The notes under the pieces: generated by a model
Database searches by the model: none
What the model saw: only the letters and a program-made list of their open reading frames with translations
Told to the model about the DNA's origin: nothing
DNA from: Triticum aestivum
Taxonomy: Eukaryota; Streptophyta; Magnoliopsida; Poales; Poaceae
DNA: 64,000 nucleotides
Direction of reading: 5' to 3'
NCBI RefSeq assembly: GCF_018294505.1
Contig: NC_057807.1
Span: forward strand, 142,094,461-142,158,460
Program-made: the position numbers and the translations under genes
Shown: piece after piece, positions 54,967 to 64,000 of the stretch
How the letters are laid out: every line of letters begins with the position of its first letter
Position numbering within the stretch: position 1 is the stretch's first letter

Positions 54967-56320
54967 GGAGACCACGGTAAGTCGTTCGCAAGTGCCACCT
55001 GCAAGCCGAGACAACTGCTGTATTTGCATCCAGGAAGTCTGTTGAACCAAAGGACGCGTAAATGTACTAGTACTACTAGTACACAATAGCGTCATCTGTC
55101 CAGCTTAGTGCGGTAAGATGGTTTCTCGAAGAAGACGATGGAGAAGCGGAGTCAGCGAAGAGTGAAATGATGGTTGCTTCGTCCGTGCTTTTGTTATTTG
55201 ATGTCTCACTGCTTTGTGATTTGTGATAGAAGGGACAGGGGAGTAGACTCTGTGCTCTATACTGTACTACATGTGTCCAAGCATGCGAGAAAGAGGAGAG
55301 ACGTTGCATTTTTCTATTCCTTCAATCAATCAATCAGGGAGCTTCGGTTCCATATTTTTGGCTTTGGCAACACCGTCCATAATGGTTCCCACGATGCCAA
55401 AAGCTATTTTCACATTTGGCTACATATTGTGGATGCCCTTAACCGTACCACTTGGTTTTGCTCCTGTGTGCTATCTATACAAATCTTAGTTATATTGATC
55501 TAAAAAATTATAGAATCAAGATTAGTAAAAAGGAGGTGATTTTGCCGCGCGGATGGTGGGGGAGGTTTCTTATTTTTAGAGGACGTGGTCCTGGCGGTTT
55601 GCTAACATGCAGTCCCATGTGTCAGTGCTTTACCAAGACGATCCGCATCCCACATGAGGCAAAACAACGGCAGAAGCAACACGTGGTTAAGTTGAAGAAG
55701 ATGAGGGAGAAGCGGATTCAGCAATGAGTGAAATGATGGTTGCTTCGTCCCTCCAACTTCTTTTTTGGCATTATTACTTCGTCCCTCCAACTTAACTGCG
55801 GGAAAGGTGCAACTTTGTGATTTGATGCCTCATTGCTCATACTATGCCGGCGCCATGGCTGGGGTGCTTCACCCCGGCTGCTCTGCACTGTATTCCGGTA
55901 TGGCACGTGGACCCGGTAGCTTGATGTCCCACATGTCAATGAAAGGGACTAGAAGATTTATGAAAGCGAGCGCTCCACTCTTACGACGGAGGAGTACACA
56001 ACACGACGGCCCAGTGAACTGTCACTTGTACTGTATAGTACTATAGTTTTGCTATTTCGCACGCTCCATCAATACAAACCCGATTAAACAGGAAAGGGCG
56101 GGATTTTTCCTGCGCGGTAGATGATACTGGTCATACATTTCAAAGGCAATTTTAATGTATGCAAACTAAATAATTAAGTAACAATATGATATCTAGTAAA
56201 ACTAAAAACACATATGATTTATTGTGTTAGAGTGTAGTAGTAGTGATGTATTGCATAGATGTTAGATGTAACATGCGACAACGTGTAGAGATGTAGTTTT
56301 GGAGCGCCTACAGAGAGAAA
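54967..56320. other. low-copy patchwork with a direct duplication
   Basis: gagaagcgga(g/t)tcagc(g/a)a...agtgaaatgatggttgcttcgtcc at about 55140 recurs at about 55708, with ttgtgatttga in both. A palindromic tgtactagtactactagtaca lies at 55062-55082. Short frames only; no gene. Confidence 0.4.
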
Positions 56321-56584
56321 AGCGTAATACAGTCACCGAACTTCAGAATAAGCTAATTGCGGTCACTATATACATTTTGCGGTGATTATACAGTCACTTG
56401 CTCATGGTTCAGCATCGGATTGCACTCTGTTGACCAGCCAAATAGTCTATGTGGCGCCATGTTGACTAGTTAAATTGACCACGTTCCTTGTGGGTCCCAC
56501 CTGTCAGTTCGCATAGGGAAAAGGTCAGATAAACACAAATTTACGCAGGCACAACAAGACTCCAACCCGTGCGTGGGAATCACC

Positions 56585-56835
56585 TGGTTGTGTATGTGTC
56601 TGTCAGGGTCTGATGTGTGCGAATGCACGTGTAGGTTGAGCACTTGAGCGTGAGAGTGTGTGTTGGTCGTGTGGTGTACTGGTGTGTGCATGCATGTGTG
56701 CGTGTGTGTGTGTGAGTGTTGCGTGCATGCGTGGCTGCGTGTGTACGTGTGAGTGTTGTGTGCGTGCATGGGTGCATGTGCTTGTGTGAGTTTTGCGTGC
56801 ATGCAGTTCGTGTGCATGTGTGCGTGTGTGTATAA
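56585..56835 (+). repeat. imperfect TG/TGCG microsatellite
   Basis: The stretch is made of gtgtgtgtgtgagtgttgcgtgcatg-type units with interruptions. Its antisense reading gives long Thr/His-rich frames that are artefacts. Confidence 0.85.
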
Positions 56836-56968
56836 TCACCACACCAGCTCTTGTGTGTTAAAACAGATAGCTCAGCATACCAATACAAGGCCACCTTGTC
56901 CACTATGCCCGCGGTCATGACTTCGAACCACCGTCCAAATATTTTTTTGCCGTTTGTTTTCATTCTTA

Positions 56969-57220
56969 CTAGCAAGATGCTCGTGCGTTGCACGTAACAT
57001 CAAGATGCATTTGTATGACTAGTTTATCTTGTGAGAGAAAAGGATGAAAGAGGGAAGGCCTTATTTGCAAATGTGGAGAGGTGTGTGGGTACCTTTTTGC
57101 AAAATTGCCATAGTTTCTTTCCTATCCGCCAGATATAAATCAGACGGCCTATATTGCAGGATGGCAGGCACACCATCATCACCAACTTTGTTTTTTATAA
57201 GAGTGTAGATGTAGAGTAGA
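56969..57220 (-). mobile_element. small non-autonomous Helitron, minus orientation
   Basis: On the minus strand it begins TCTACTCTACATCTACAC at 57220 after a host A, and ends with the hairpin cgtgcaacgcacg, nine bases, CTAG at 56972-56969, and a host T. This is the A^T insertion expected of Helitrons. It is 252 bp, non-coding, and shares most of its length with 49670-49899. Confidence 0.7.
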
Positions 57221-57405
57221 TACAAGCCGACAGGTGGGCACGATGGTAGTGAGATAATGTGATGCAACACTAGAGGTGCCACGTGGAGCGTTTAACTGGT
57301 CAACTAGTCATGTCTTGAGCAAATACAGAGTTGTACGGTGAGCCCGTGACTGTATAATAACCACTAAACGTAAATGGTGACTGTAATGAGTGGATTCTGA
57401 AGTCC

Positions 57406-58231
57406 AATGTACGTATCGTGCTTTCGCTTCAAATACAATGATCGTCATTGTATATATCGCGAGAGAAAGATGAAACATGCGTGAATGTGCTGGGGGCTTA
57501 CTTTTAGAGGACTTGGAGATAATTTGTGTGCATACGTGAAAGGGGCATAGAGGGGGGGTATGTGATGGAGAGAGAGATGCTCTTCGTTTCTCTTTATTAT
57601 GACTAACTTTGTATATAGTATAAAAATATACAAATTCACAGTGCGGAATAAATATCATTGTGGGCACCATGCAATGCAAATTAGCGTTCATACTCCTCCA
57701 TATAACTTTGTAATGTTGTATATGTAGAAATTCTAAAATAATTTTTTGGCCACACTTTATTCAAAAGGAATGTTGTATGCGAAATAAACGTAAAGAGAGG
57801 ACTTTTTAGATCAATGGGGTACGTAATGTAACATGTGTGAATGTGTAGTTGTTGCATTTGGCGGGGCCTGGAGAGGTATGTGTGTGTATTACGTATTCGA
57901 GAGAGGCATGGATAGAGGGGCCGGGGGCGTGGGAGAGATAACATGAGAAATGAGAGTGGTCTAGAGAGAGATAGACGAATATGACGTCACAACGAGAGAT
58001 TCCCTTGAGTGTGTATATGCAAGGGGGGAGGGGATAGAGGCACCAGGAGATTTTTTTGTGTGTGGTGTTTGTGTTGGTATGTGTGGGTGTGAGAAGATAA
58101 CGAGACATGGGGGCAGAGGGTGTGTCACCGCGTGAGATCCGGTGGGTCAAGGTGAGGCCCTTCGTTTGGTTCCGTCCTGCGCCACATTGGTTGGCCCGTG
58201 ACGCATTTAGGAAGACCCATGGATGACTAGT
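57406..58231. other. GA/TG-rich degenerate repeats
   Basis: Phrases like gaaaca(t/-)gcgtgaatgtg...ggagagataa recur near 57470 and 57830, and also at 49590. No gene is seen. Confidence 0.4.
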
Positions 58232-58589
58232 TGAAAGTGCAACTATCCCTAGGTGGTTTTGGTAATTCATAACAACATATAGCTCATTGAGCTAATGCTA
58301 TTCCAAGACTATTATTTCAGGAAAGCTCAATGAATGGCATGGCATGGATGATGAAAGTGGATCCCTCAAAATATCAAGGACAAAGGATTGGCTCAAGCTC
58401 AAAAGCTCAAGACTCTTCATTTTACATTTTAGTGATCCAAGATCACATTGAGTCTATAGGAAAAGCCAATACTATCAAGGAGGGATGAGGTGTTGTTTAA
58501 TGAGCCTCTTGCTTCATGTGCTTAGTGATATGCTCCAAATACCCTCAACTACTTTCTCACATCCACATATGACCTAAACCCAATGTCAA

Positions 58590-59055
58590 AATCGGTCCCA
58601 CTGATTCTTTCTATCCGGCGTCACCGAGTTCAAATGTCATAGTCACTGCCACAAACCCTAGGCAAATCGGTCTTACCGATAGGGATCTCGGTCTCACCGA
58701 GATGGGGTTGTAATCTCTTTGTTTCCCTTCGTAACGTTTCGGTCTAACCGAAACAAGCGATCGGTCCCACCGAGATTGCAATGTAAACTCCCTGTTTCCT
58801 TTTGTAACATTTCGGTCTCACCGAAATGAGCGAATCGGTCCCACCGAGTTTACCTGACCAACTCTCTGGAAAGCTTATTACCAAAATCGGTCTCACCGAG
58901 TTTGTGTAATCGGTCTCACCGACATTACGTTATGCCCTAACCCTAACCATACCGGTCCTACCGAGTTGCATGTCGGTCCCACCGAAAATCCTAACGGTCA
59001 CTAGGTTTACTAAATCGGTCCGACCGAGTCTGTTGAATCGGTCCCACCGAGTTTG
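58590..59055. repeat. array of about 14 palindromic tcggtcYcaccga motifs
   Basis: Each motif is an imperfect 13 bp palindrome (tcggt-3 bp-accga), for example near 58687, 58760, 58811, 58834, 58885, 58909 and 59037. Spacing is irregular, from 20 to about 70 bp, and intervening sequence differs. They lie in the region just upstream of the TATA box. Confidence 0.8.
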
Positions 59056-59092
59056 GTAAATTGTGTGTAACGGTTAGATTTTGTGTGGAGGC

Positions 59093-59100
59093 TATATATA
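59093..59100 (+). promoter_or_regulatory. TATA box of the copia LTR
   Basis: gctatatatacccctccacc has the classic plant TATA form, followed at about 30 bp by ctcttcattcg, a likely transcription start. Confidence 0.65.
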
Positions 59101-59916
59101 CCCCTCCACCTCCTCTTCATTCGTGGAGAGAGCCATCAGAACAAACCTACACTTCCAACTTACCATTTCTGAGAGAGAACCATCTACTCATGTGTTGAGG
59201 CCAAGATATTCCATTCCTACCATATGAATCTTGATCTCTAGCCTTCCCCAAGTTGCTTTCCACTCAAATCTTCTTTCCACCAGATCCAAATCCCATGAGA
59301 GAGAGTTGAGTGTTGGGGAGACTATCATTTGAAGCACAAGAGCAAGGATTTCATCATCAACGCACCATTTGTTACTTGGAGAGTGGTGTCTCCTAGATTG
59401 GCTAGGTGTCACTTGGGAGCCTCTGACAAGATTGTGGAGTTGAACCAAAGAGTTTGTAAGGGCAAGGAGATCGCCTACTTCGTGAAGATCTACCGCTAGT
59501 GAGGCAAGTCCATCATGGGAGACGGCCATGGTGGGATAAACAAGGTTGCTTCTTCGTGGACCCTTCGTGGGTGGAGCCCTCCGTGGACTCGCGCAACCGT
59601 TACCCTTCGTGGTTGAAGTCTCCATCAACGTGGATGTACGATAGCACCACCTATCGGAACCACGACAAAAACATATGTGTCTCCAATTGCATTTGAATCC
59701 TCCAAACCCTTCCCTTTACATTCTTGCAAGTTGCATGCTTTAATTTCCACTGCTCATATACTCTTTGCATGCTTGCTTGAATTGTGTGATGATTGCTTGA
59801 CTTGTCCAAAGATAGCTAAAATCTACCAAACTCTAAAATTGGGAAAAGGTTAAGTTTTTAATTGGTCAAGTAGTCTAATCACCCCCCCCTCTAGACATAC
59901 TTCAAGGTCCTACAAG

Positions 59917-59928
59917 TGGTATCAGAGC
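59917..59928 (+). other. primer-binding site of the copia element
   Basis: tggtatcagagc pairs with the 3' end of initiator methionine tRNA, the normal primer of Ty1/copia elements. It lies two bases after the LTR end. Confidence 0.85.
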
Positions 59929-59999
59929 TTTGGTCTCCATTTGCTTTGATTTCCATAGCTTTTGGTGGTCATAGCCTTGGTTTCACAACCTAGGAGAGT

Positions 60000-60071
60000 A
60001 TGACGTCTAGCGAGGGAAATTATCACCGTAGAGGTCCTTACTTTGATGGTACTAATTTTGCTATTTGGAAG
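60000..60071 (+). pseudogene. copia gag start, interrupted
   Basis: ATG 60000 opens a frame that reads into PYFDGTNFAIWK, the N-terminal signature of copia gag proteins. After 24 codons it is cut by the LTR that starts at 60072. The five bases ggaag before the junction are the probable target duplication; the other copy lies beyond the window. Confidence 0.85.
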
Positions 60072-61023
60072 TGTCGGTGTACTAGAGTAGGGGTACCCTA
60101 GTATCCCAAACTTGTGCACGGGCAGTCGCAGCACCCCGCGGCAAGGCTTGCTAGGCGACCGCCAAGATCCTCCGTGGCTCCTTAGGAGACAAGACCCCGG
60201 CAAGAGGAGCTTGCTGGGAAGCCATTCAAGAACAAAGTATTCAAGCCAAGAAGACAAGGCCCCGGCAAGAGGAGCTTGCCGGGAAGGCTAACCAAGGCAT
60301 CCCAAAGAAGCTTGCCGCGACGCGCCACGCGCCCCGGCAAGGCTCGGTAAGCGACAAGCTCCCGGGCCCGACAAGACAACGACCGCGGCAGGGCACTTGC
60401 CGCAGCAAGCGGCCACTCCGCACCTGCGCTCCAGCACATCCACCAACGTGTCACCCTGGGGCCTTTCCAGGCGCGCGTGGCGAGAGGCTGTGCAGCCAGC
60501 GGTGCACGGTGGCAAGCGGGGCTGACAAGATAGTCATCGTGGCGAGCGGTGGCACCCCCTGACGGTCTCTGTTTGCATTGTTTGGGCGACACAGACGGGC
60601 ATTTAATGCCTTTGTCCCCTGCCGCCAGAGTTAGGTATGATACACTGTATCTACAGTATAGGTAGTTGTACCTACTACATCTCTTTTTCCATTTTTGCCC
60701 TTTGTCTGCGTTGCCACCTGTCGGTGACCCCTTGAGCATATAAAAGGAGGCCCATGCGCAACGTAGAAGGGGTTCGGCTCATTCGAACGCCAGAAACACT
60801 CTCACGCTCGGTCTGGTAGCTCTCATAACGCTCCCGAGCAAGAACTCAATATACACATACAAGCAGCAGTAGGAGTATTATCTCTCCGGAGAGCTCCGAA
60901 GCTGGGTAAACTGCTCGTGTGCTTCGCCTCGATCTGCTCTTCGTGCGACCTCCGCCCCCCGCCGAACCGAAAGGGGCTCGGTCCGCCGGTCCCATAGGTG
61001 TTCGTGGATCAGTTTCCCCGACA
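60072..61023 (+). repeat. 5' LTR of the second Tat-lineage element
   Basis: The LTR starts TGTCGGTGTACTAGAGTAGG and ends TTTCCCCGACA. It is GC-rich with repeated gccggg(a/c)aagg and gcaagaggagcttgc phrases (60190-60290). The TATA box is at 60739-60746. Confidence 0.88.
60739..60746 (+). promoter_or_regulatory. TATA box of the second Tat-lineage LTR
   Basis: catataaaaggaggcc is a consensus plant TATA box in the proper LTR position. Confidence 0.65.
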
Positions 61024-61027
61024 TCTT

Positions 61028-61039
61028 TGGCGCGCCAGG
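61028..61039 (+). other. primer-binding site of the second Tat-lineage element
   Basis: tggcgcgccagg follows the LTR end by four bases and continues taggggg, as in the element at 12964. Confidence 0.85.
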
Positions 61040-61110
61040 TAGGGGGCATCGAGATTGTGTGGACCTGATCCGGCGTTCACACGAGCTAGATCTTCGTTTT
61101 CTTCATCAAC

Positions 61111-63900
61111 ATGCCACCGAAGAAGAAGGTTTCGGAGGCAGTTGTTCCATCCGTGTCGATCCCACCGCCACCGGAGCAAATGGGTGGTGGGGTAGACGCT
61201 GGCAGAAGGACGGGCGTCGACGAGGGAGATCACGGTGCTGCCGGGTCCAAGGACAAGGCTGCGCAAACCTCGGCGTCCGTACACGCACCGCGCCCATCTC
61301 AGGAGGCGCAGGACCAACAGCATCATGGTATCCGCAGTACCATGCGTTCGTTGGACCAAAATCAAGCTGGTGGATCTCGGGGTGCTCAAGACCAGCGTGC
61401 GCGCCATCACGCTGGCACGAGTGAGGCACGGTCGCTCGGACGGGATACTGCTCCTTCTAACATAGCTATAAGTCCGAGCATATCCCGCTCCTCGCACCGT
61501 TCGCCACTGCCGCCCACCACTCCAGCAGAAGCTTTGGCGCGAGCTCAACTGCTCCTGGATTACCCTCCAACGGCGGACAAGACCGACGAATGGAGGGCCA
61601 CCATTCAGAGTCTCATCGGCTTCGCCAACGGCGACACTGCGCGGCAACCAAGCACCTCGCTGCCGCGGCAAGACTGCCGGACGCGAACCGATGGTGACAA
61701 GACCAGTGGGGGTGCAGCCTCCATGCACTCTCCACCCCGAAGGCCAAGATCGCCGACTCGTCGGATCCACCTCGACAGCGACTCCACCGCGTCATCGGAT
61801 CCACGAGCTCGTCGCGATCAGCGCCAAGTTCTTCACGAACGACAGCAAGAAGACGCTCGTACTTGCATCGAGCGCCGAAGAGAAGCGCGGCGTCAATCTG
61901 ACCAGCGCGTTGGGCCCTCTGTCGACATGCATGCGCCAGGGGAACCAGGCAACTTGCCGTACGCGGTAGGTTGCCCCGCGTTCACTCGTGAGCTGCGGCA
62001 AGTCCAGTGGCCCAGCAAGAAGAATTTCAAGCCAGACGTACCGGAGAAGTACGACGGCAAGTCGCATCCGTCGGAGTTCCTCAGCATCTACACCATTGCG
62101 GTGTAAGCTGCCGGGGGGCGAGACGACAAGATCCTTGGCAACTACTTCCCGCTAGTGCTCAAGCCCAATGTCAGATCCTGGCTCATGCACTTGCCGGACA
62201 ACTCCATATCCTCTTGGGCAGATCTATGCCATCAGTTTGTTGGCGCCTTTACAGGCGGCCACAAGCCTCATGGCCAAGAAAGCGATCTTCATCTGCTCGC
62301 CCAGAAGGAAGGAGAACCCCTGCGCAAGTATATTCAGAGATTCAGCCATGTACAGCACAACATCCCAGATGTCCACCCTGCCGCGGTAATCAGCGCGTTC
62401 CATCAGAACGTGCGAAACCGCAGGATGCGGGAGGAGATGGCGATGTGCAAGATCAGAGACGTCAGTGAACTGTATGCCCTGGCCGACAAGTGTGCGCGTG
62501 CTGAGGAGGGGAGGAAACTCCCCGGAGAGAATACAGTAGCAGGAGGATCTGATAGTGAAGATGCTGCCCCGGCAAAGAAAAACCGGCGGCGGAACAACAG
62601 GAAGAAGAAAAGCAAAGAGGTGCTAGTTGTTGAGCAGTCCGGCAACGGAGGTGGCGCCAAGAAAGCTAAAGCTGGTAGCTCCGGCAAGGAGATCCAGGCT
62701 GTGGTGGCCGCCGACAAGCAGGATGGCACCAACAAGCAGTACTGCAAGATCCACCGCACCAAGGGCCATGACCTCCAGAGTTGCAAGAAGGTCGAGCAGC
62801 TTGTTGAGCAGCAAAAGGCTGAATGCGAGCGACGCGGCAAGGAGAAGGCCCAGGAAGGTGCTGGAGGAGCCGGCAAGAAACGCCCCGGCCGGGGAGGACG
62901 CCGCGGCAAGGCCAAGCAGCGGCAAGGAGACAGACCTCCCCGCGGCCGCGACAAGGATGAAGATGACGATGACGACGAAGATATGGATGATGATGAGGCT
63001 GATGAGCAGGAGTTTCAGAAAGCCACAGAGGTCCTATGCGTTGACGGCGGTGCTTCTCTGCATACTTCACACCGCCAGCTTAAGCAGTGGATGCGGGAAG
63101 TCAATGCAGCAGAACCATCCGTAGAGTCACGCAGGCCTCTGAAATGGTCCAGCACGCCTATCATCTTTGATATCGAGGACCACCCTGATCGCATAACTGC
63201 GGTCGGGTGCTTGCCGATGTTGGTTTCACCAACTATCCGCAACCTCAAGGTCACAAAGATGCTAGTTGACGGCGGGGCCAGCTTGAACCTGATCTCCTCT
63301 GCGGTACTCCAGAAACTCCAAATCCCTGACAGCGAGCTCGAAGAGACCGGCACATTCCAAGGAATCAATCCGGGAAGGAGCAAGTCGAAGGGAAAGATCA
63401 CGCTGCCGGTGACATTTGGCAGCGAGCTGAACTTCAGGACTGAGAGGGTCACTTTTGACGTTGCTGACTTCCCATTGCCCTACAATGGGATACTCGGCCG
63501 TCCAGCGCTCGCCAAGTTCATGGCAGCCTCTCATTATGCGTACAACATGCTGAAGATGCCAGGCCCGTTAAGTGTCATCTCTGTCCTTGGCGACAAGAAG
63601 GATGCCCTTATCTGCGCCGACAAGATCTACCGGGAAGCAGCAGCCGCAAAAGATCACAAGTCACTTGCCGTTGAAGCTCCCGGGGGGAAGAAGAAGACCA
63701 AGTCCGGCAAGAGCTCTGATGCCCACTCCGGCAAGCGCACCTCTTCGGAGTGCTGCGCTACCGTCGAGGACGCACCATCGAGCTCCACCGGCAAGTATAA
63801 GAAGGCAATGGCAGCTCCACCAGAGACCAAGAAGGTTTCCGCCAAGGAGGACGGCACTGGTGGTACCTTCACCATCAGTGCCACTCTCGACCCTAAATAG
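61111..63900 (+). pseudogene. gag-protease of the second Tat-lineage element
   Basis: ATG 61111 opens a frame that stays constant to TAG 63898-63900, with a single stop at TAA 62104-62106. A basic, disordered N-terminus (to about 61960) precedes the gag core (WLMHLPDNSISSWADLCHQF, YIQRFSHVQHNI). A C-H-H-C knuckle follows (CKIHRTKGHDLQSC, 62743-62784), then a Lys/Arg and Asp/Glu-rich linker. The aspartic protease has LVDGGASLNLIS with the catalytic Asp at 63268, and LPYNGILGRPALAKFMAASH near 63478. An earlier VDGGAS lies at 63040. Reverse transcriptase starts after the last stop. The product would be the capsid precursor and its processing enzyme. It is one of the best preserved polyproteins here. 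Confidence 0.88.
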
Positions 63901-64000
63901 GAAAGCATGCTCGTTGCTTTCCTGCGGGCGAATGTCGACGTGTTTGCGTGGCAACCGTCTGACATCCCTGGTGTTCCCAGGAAAGTAATTGAGCACCACC
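63901..64000 (+). pseudogene. start of reverse transcriptase, second Tat-lineage element
   Basis: In frame after TAG 63898, the sequence reads SMLVAFLRANVDVFAWQPSD and VIEHH, the same RT opening as at 14166 in the first Tat element. The stop sits at an expected Gln codon. The gene continues past the window edge. Confidence 0.8.

Larger units (their letters stand above)
56330..57405. mobile_element. long-inverted-repeat (Mutator-like candidate) element
   Basis: About 150 bp at 56330-56480 (tacagtcaccgaacttcagaat ... gttgaccagccaaatagtc) is matched in inverse by 57250-57405 (ggactt cagaatccac on the minus strand ... gttgaccagttaaacgctcc). The arms are about 70% alike by eye. The interior holds a TG-rich tract and a Helitron but no transposase. 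Long arms fit Mutator-like or foldback elements; a target duplication was not identified. Confidence 0.5.
58232..59914 (+). repeat. 5' LTR of the copia element
   Basis: The LTR starts TGAAAGTGCAACTATCCC and ends GGTCCTACA, three bases before the primer site. It carries a TATA box (59093-59100) and, before it, an array of palindromic TCGGT-N3-ACCGA motifs. A 146-codon minus-strand frame (59188-59628) lies in the transcribed leader and has no known domain. Confidence 0.85.
58232..60071 (+). mobile_element. Ty1/copia retrotransposon, 5' part
   Basis: A 5' LTR (58232-59914), the primer-binding site tggtatcagagc and the beginning of gag are present. The element is cut at 60072 by the second Tat-lineage element. 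The rest of it should lie to the right of the window. Confidence 0.85.
60072..64000 (+). mobile_element. second Tat-lineage Ty3/gypsy element, 5' part
   Basis: A 5' LTR (60072-61023), the primer-binding site, gag-protease (61111-63900) and the first codons of reverse transcriptase are present; the window ends in pol. Protease and RT-start sequences are clearly related to the element at 12070-20751, but the LTR is different, so it is another family of the same lineage. It inserted into the copia gag and is therefore younger than that element. Confidence 0.9.

Noticed and set aside
56580..56993. Thr/His-rich minus-strand protein
   Set aside because: It is the antisense reading of a TG-rich microsatellite in three overlapping frames.
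58590..59055. CRISPR-like array
   Set aside because: Repeats are 13 bp palindromes with irregular spacing in a plant LTR; there are no uniform spacers and no cas genes.
59188..59628. 146-codon minus-strand frame in the copia LTR
   Set aside because: It lies in the transcribed leader of the LTR, on the wrong strand, with no domain or promoter.

Overview
This is a stretch of a large, repeat-dominated grass genome, almost certainly Triticeae (wheat, Aegilops or barley type). The evidence is the density and style of the mobile DNA: nested Ty3/gypsy and Ty1/copia LTR retrotransposons, a CACTA transposon with its transposase and subterminal repeats, Stowaway and hAT-type MITEs, small Helitrons, and one assembly gap (N run 48830-49092). 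There are no rRNA genes, no functional tRNA genes, no CRISPR arrays and nothing bacterial. Only a few short islands look like host-gene sequence.

Layout. 1-5172 is the 3' end of a Ty3/gypsy element (decayed integrase, spacer, 3.1 kb LTR). 5173-8144 is unassigned AT-rich sequence plus the tail of another LTR with its primer-binding site. 8145-9822 holds two head-to-tail LTR copies of an Athila-type family. 9823-12064 is a low-copy island with a plausible small single-exon gene of unknown function (10622-11164, minus) that has its own TATA box. 12070-20751 is a complete but decayed Tat-lineage Ty3/gypsy element bounded by the duplication GAAAC. It carries an antisense extra gene with an AT-hook and a B3-like DNA-binding domain. 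It sits inside a ~503 bp tandem repeat that resumes at 20752-21650. 22180-23877 is a decayed host-like locus with ~31-residue repeats and a B3 domain.

25065-38944 is a nest of retrotransposons. A minus-strand LTR element was invaded by a second minus-strand element, whose LTR was in turn split by a complete plus-strand element (28392-38014, duplication GTAAA). That inner element has gag-protease and a second intact ORF but no reverse transcriptase or integrase. From 38948 a CACTA transposon runs to at least the gap, with subterminal arrays, a GRF zinc-finger pseudogene and a minus-strand TNP2-like transposase. 49093-58231 is a patchwork of MITEs, two Helitrons in opposite orientation, a foldback element and a second member of the 31-residue repeat family (53096-53875). 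58232 onward is a copia element whose gag start was cut by a second Tat-lineage element (60072 to the window end).

How it fits together. Almost every mobile-element coding region is broken by in-frame stops or single-base shifts, most stops being explicable as C-to-T change. Only the second ORF of the 28392 element (33496-34587) and the unknown gene at 10622-11164 read through cleanly. The most unusual content is the recurrence of B3-type DNA-binding domains, once as retroelement cargo and once at a host-like locus, together with two copies of the 31-residue repeat family.
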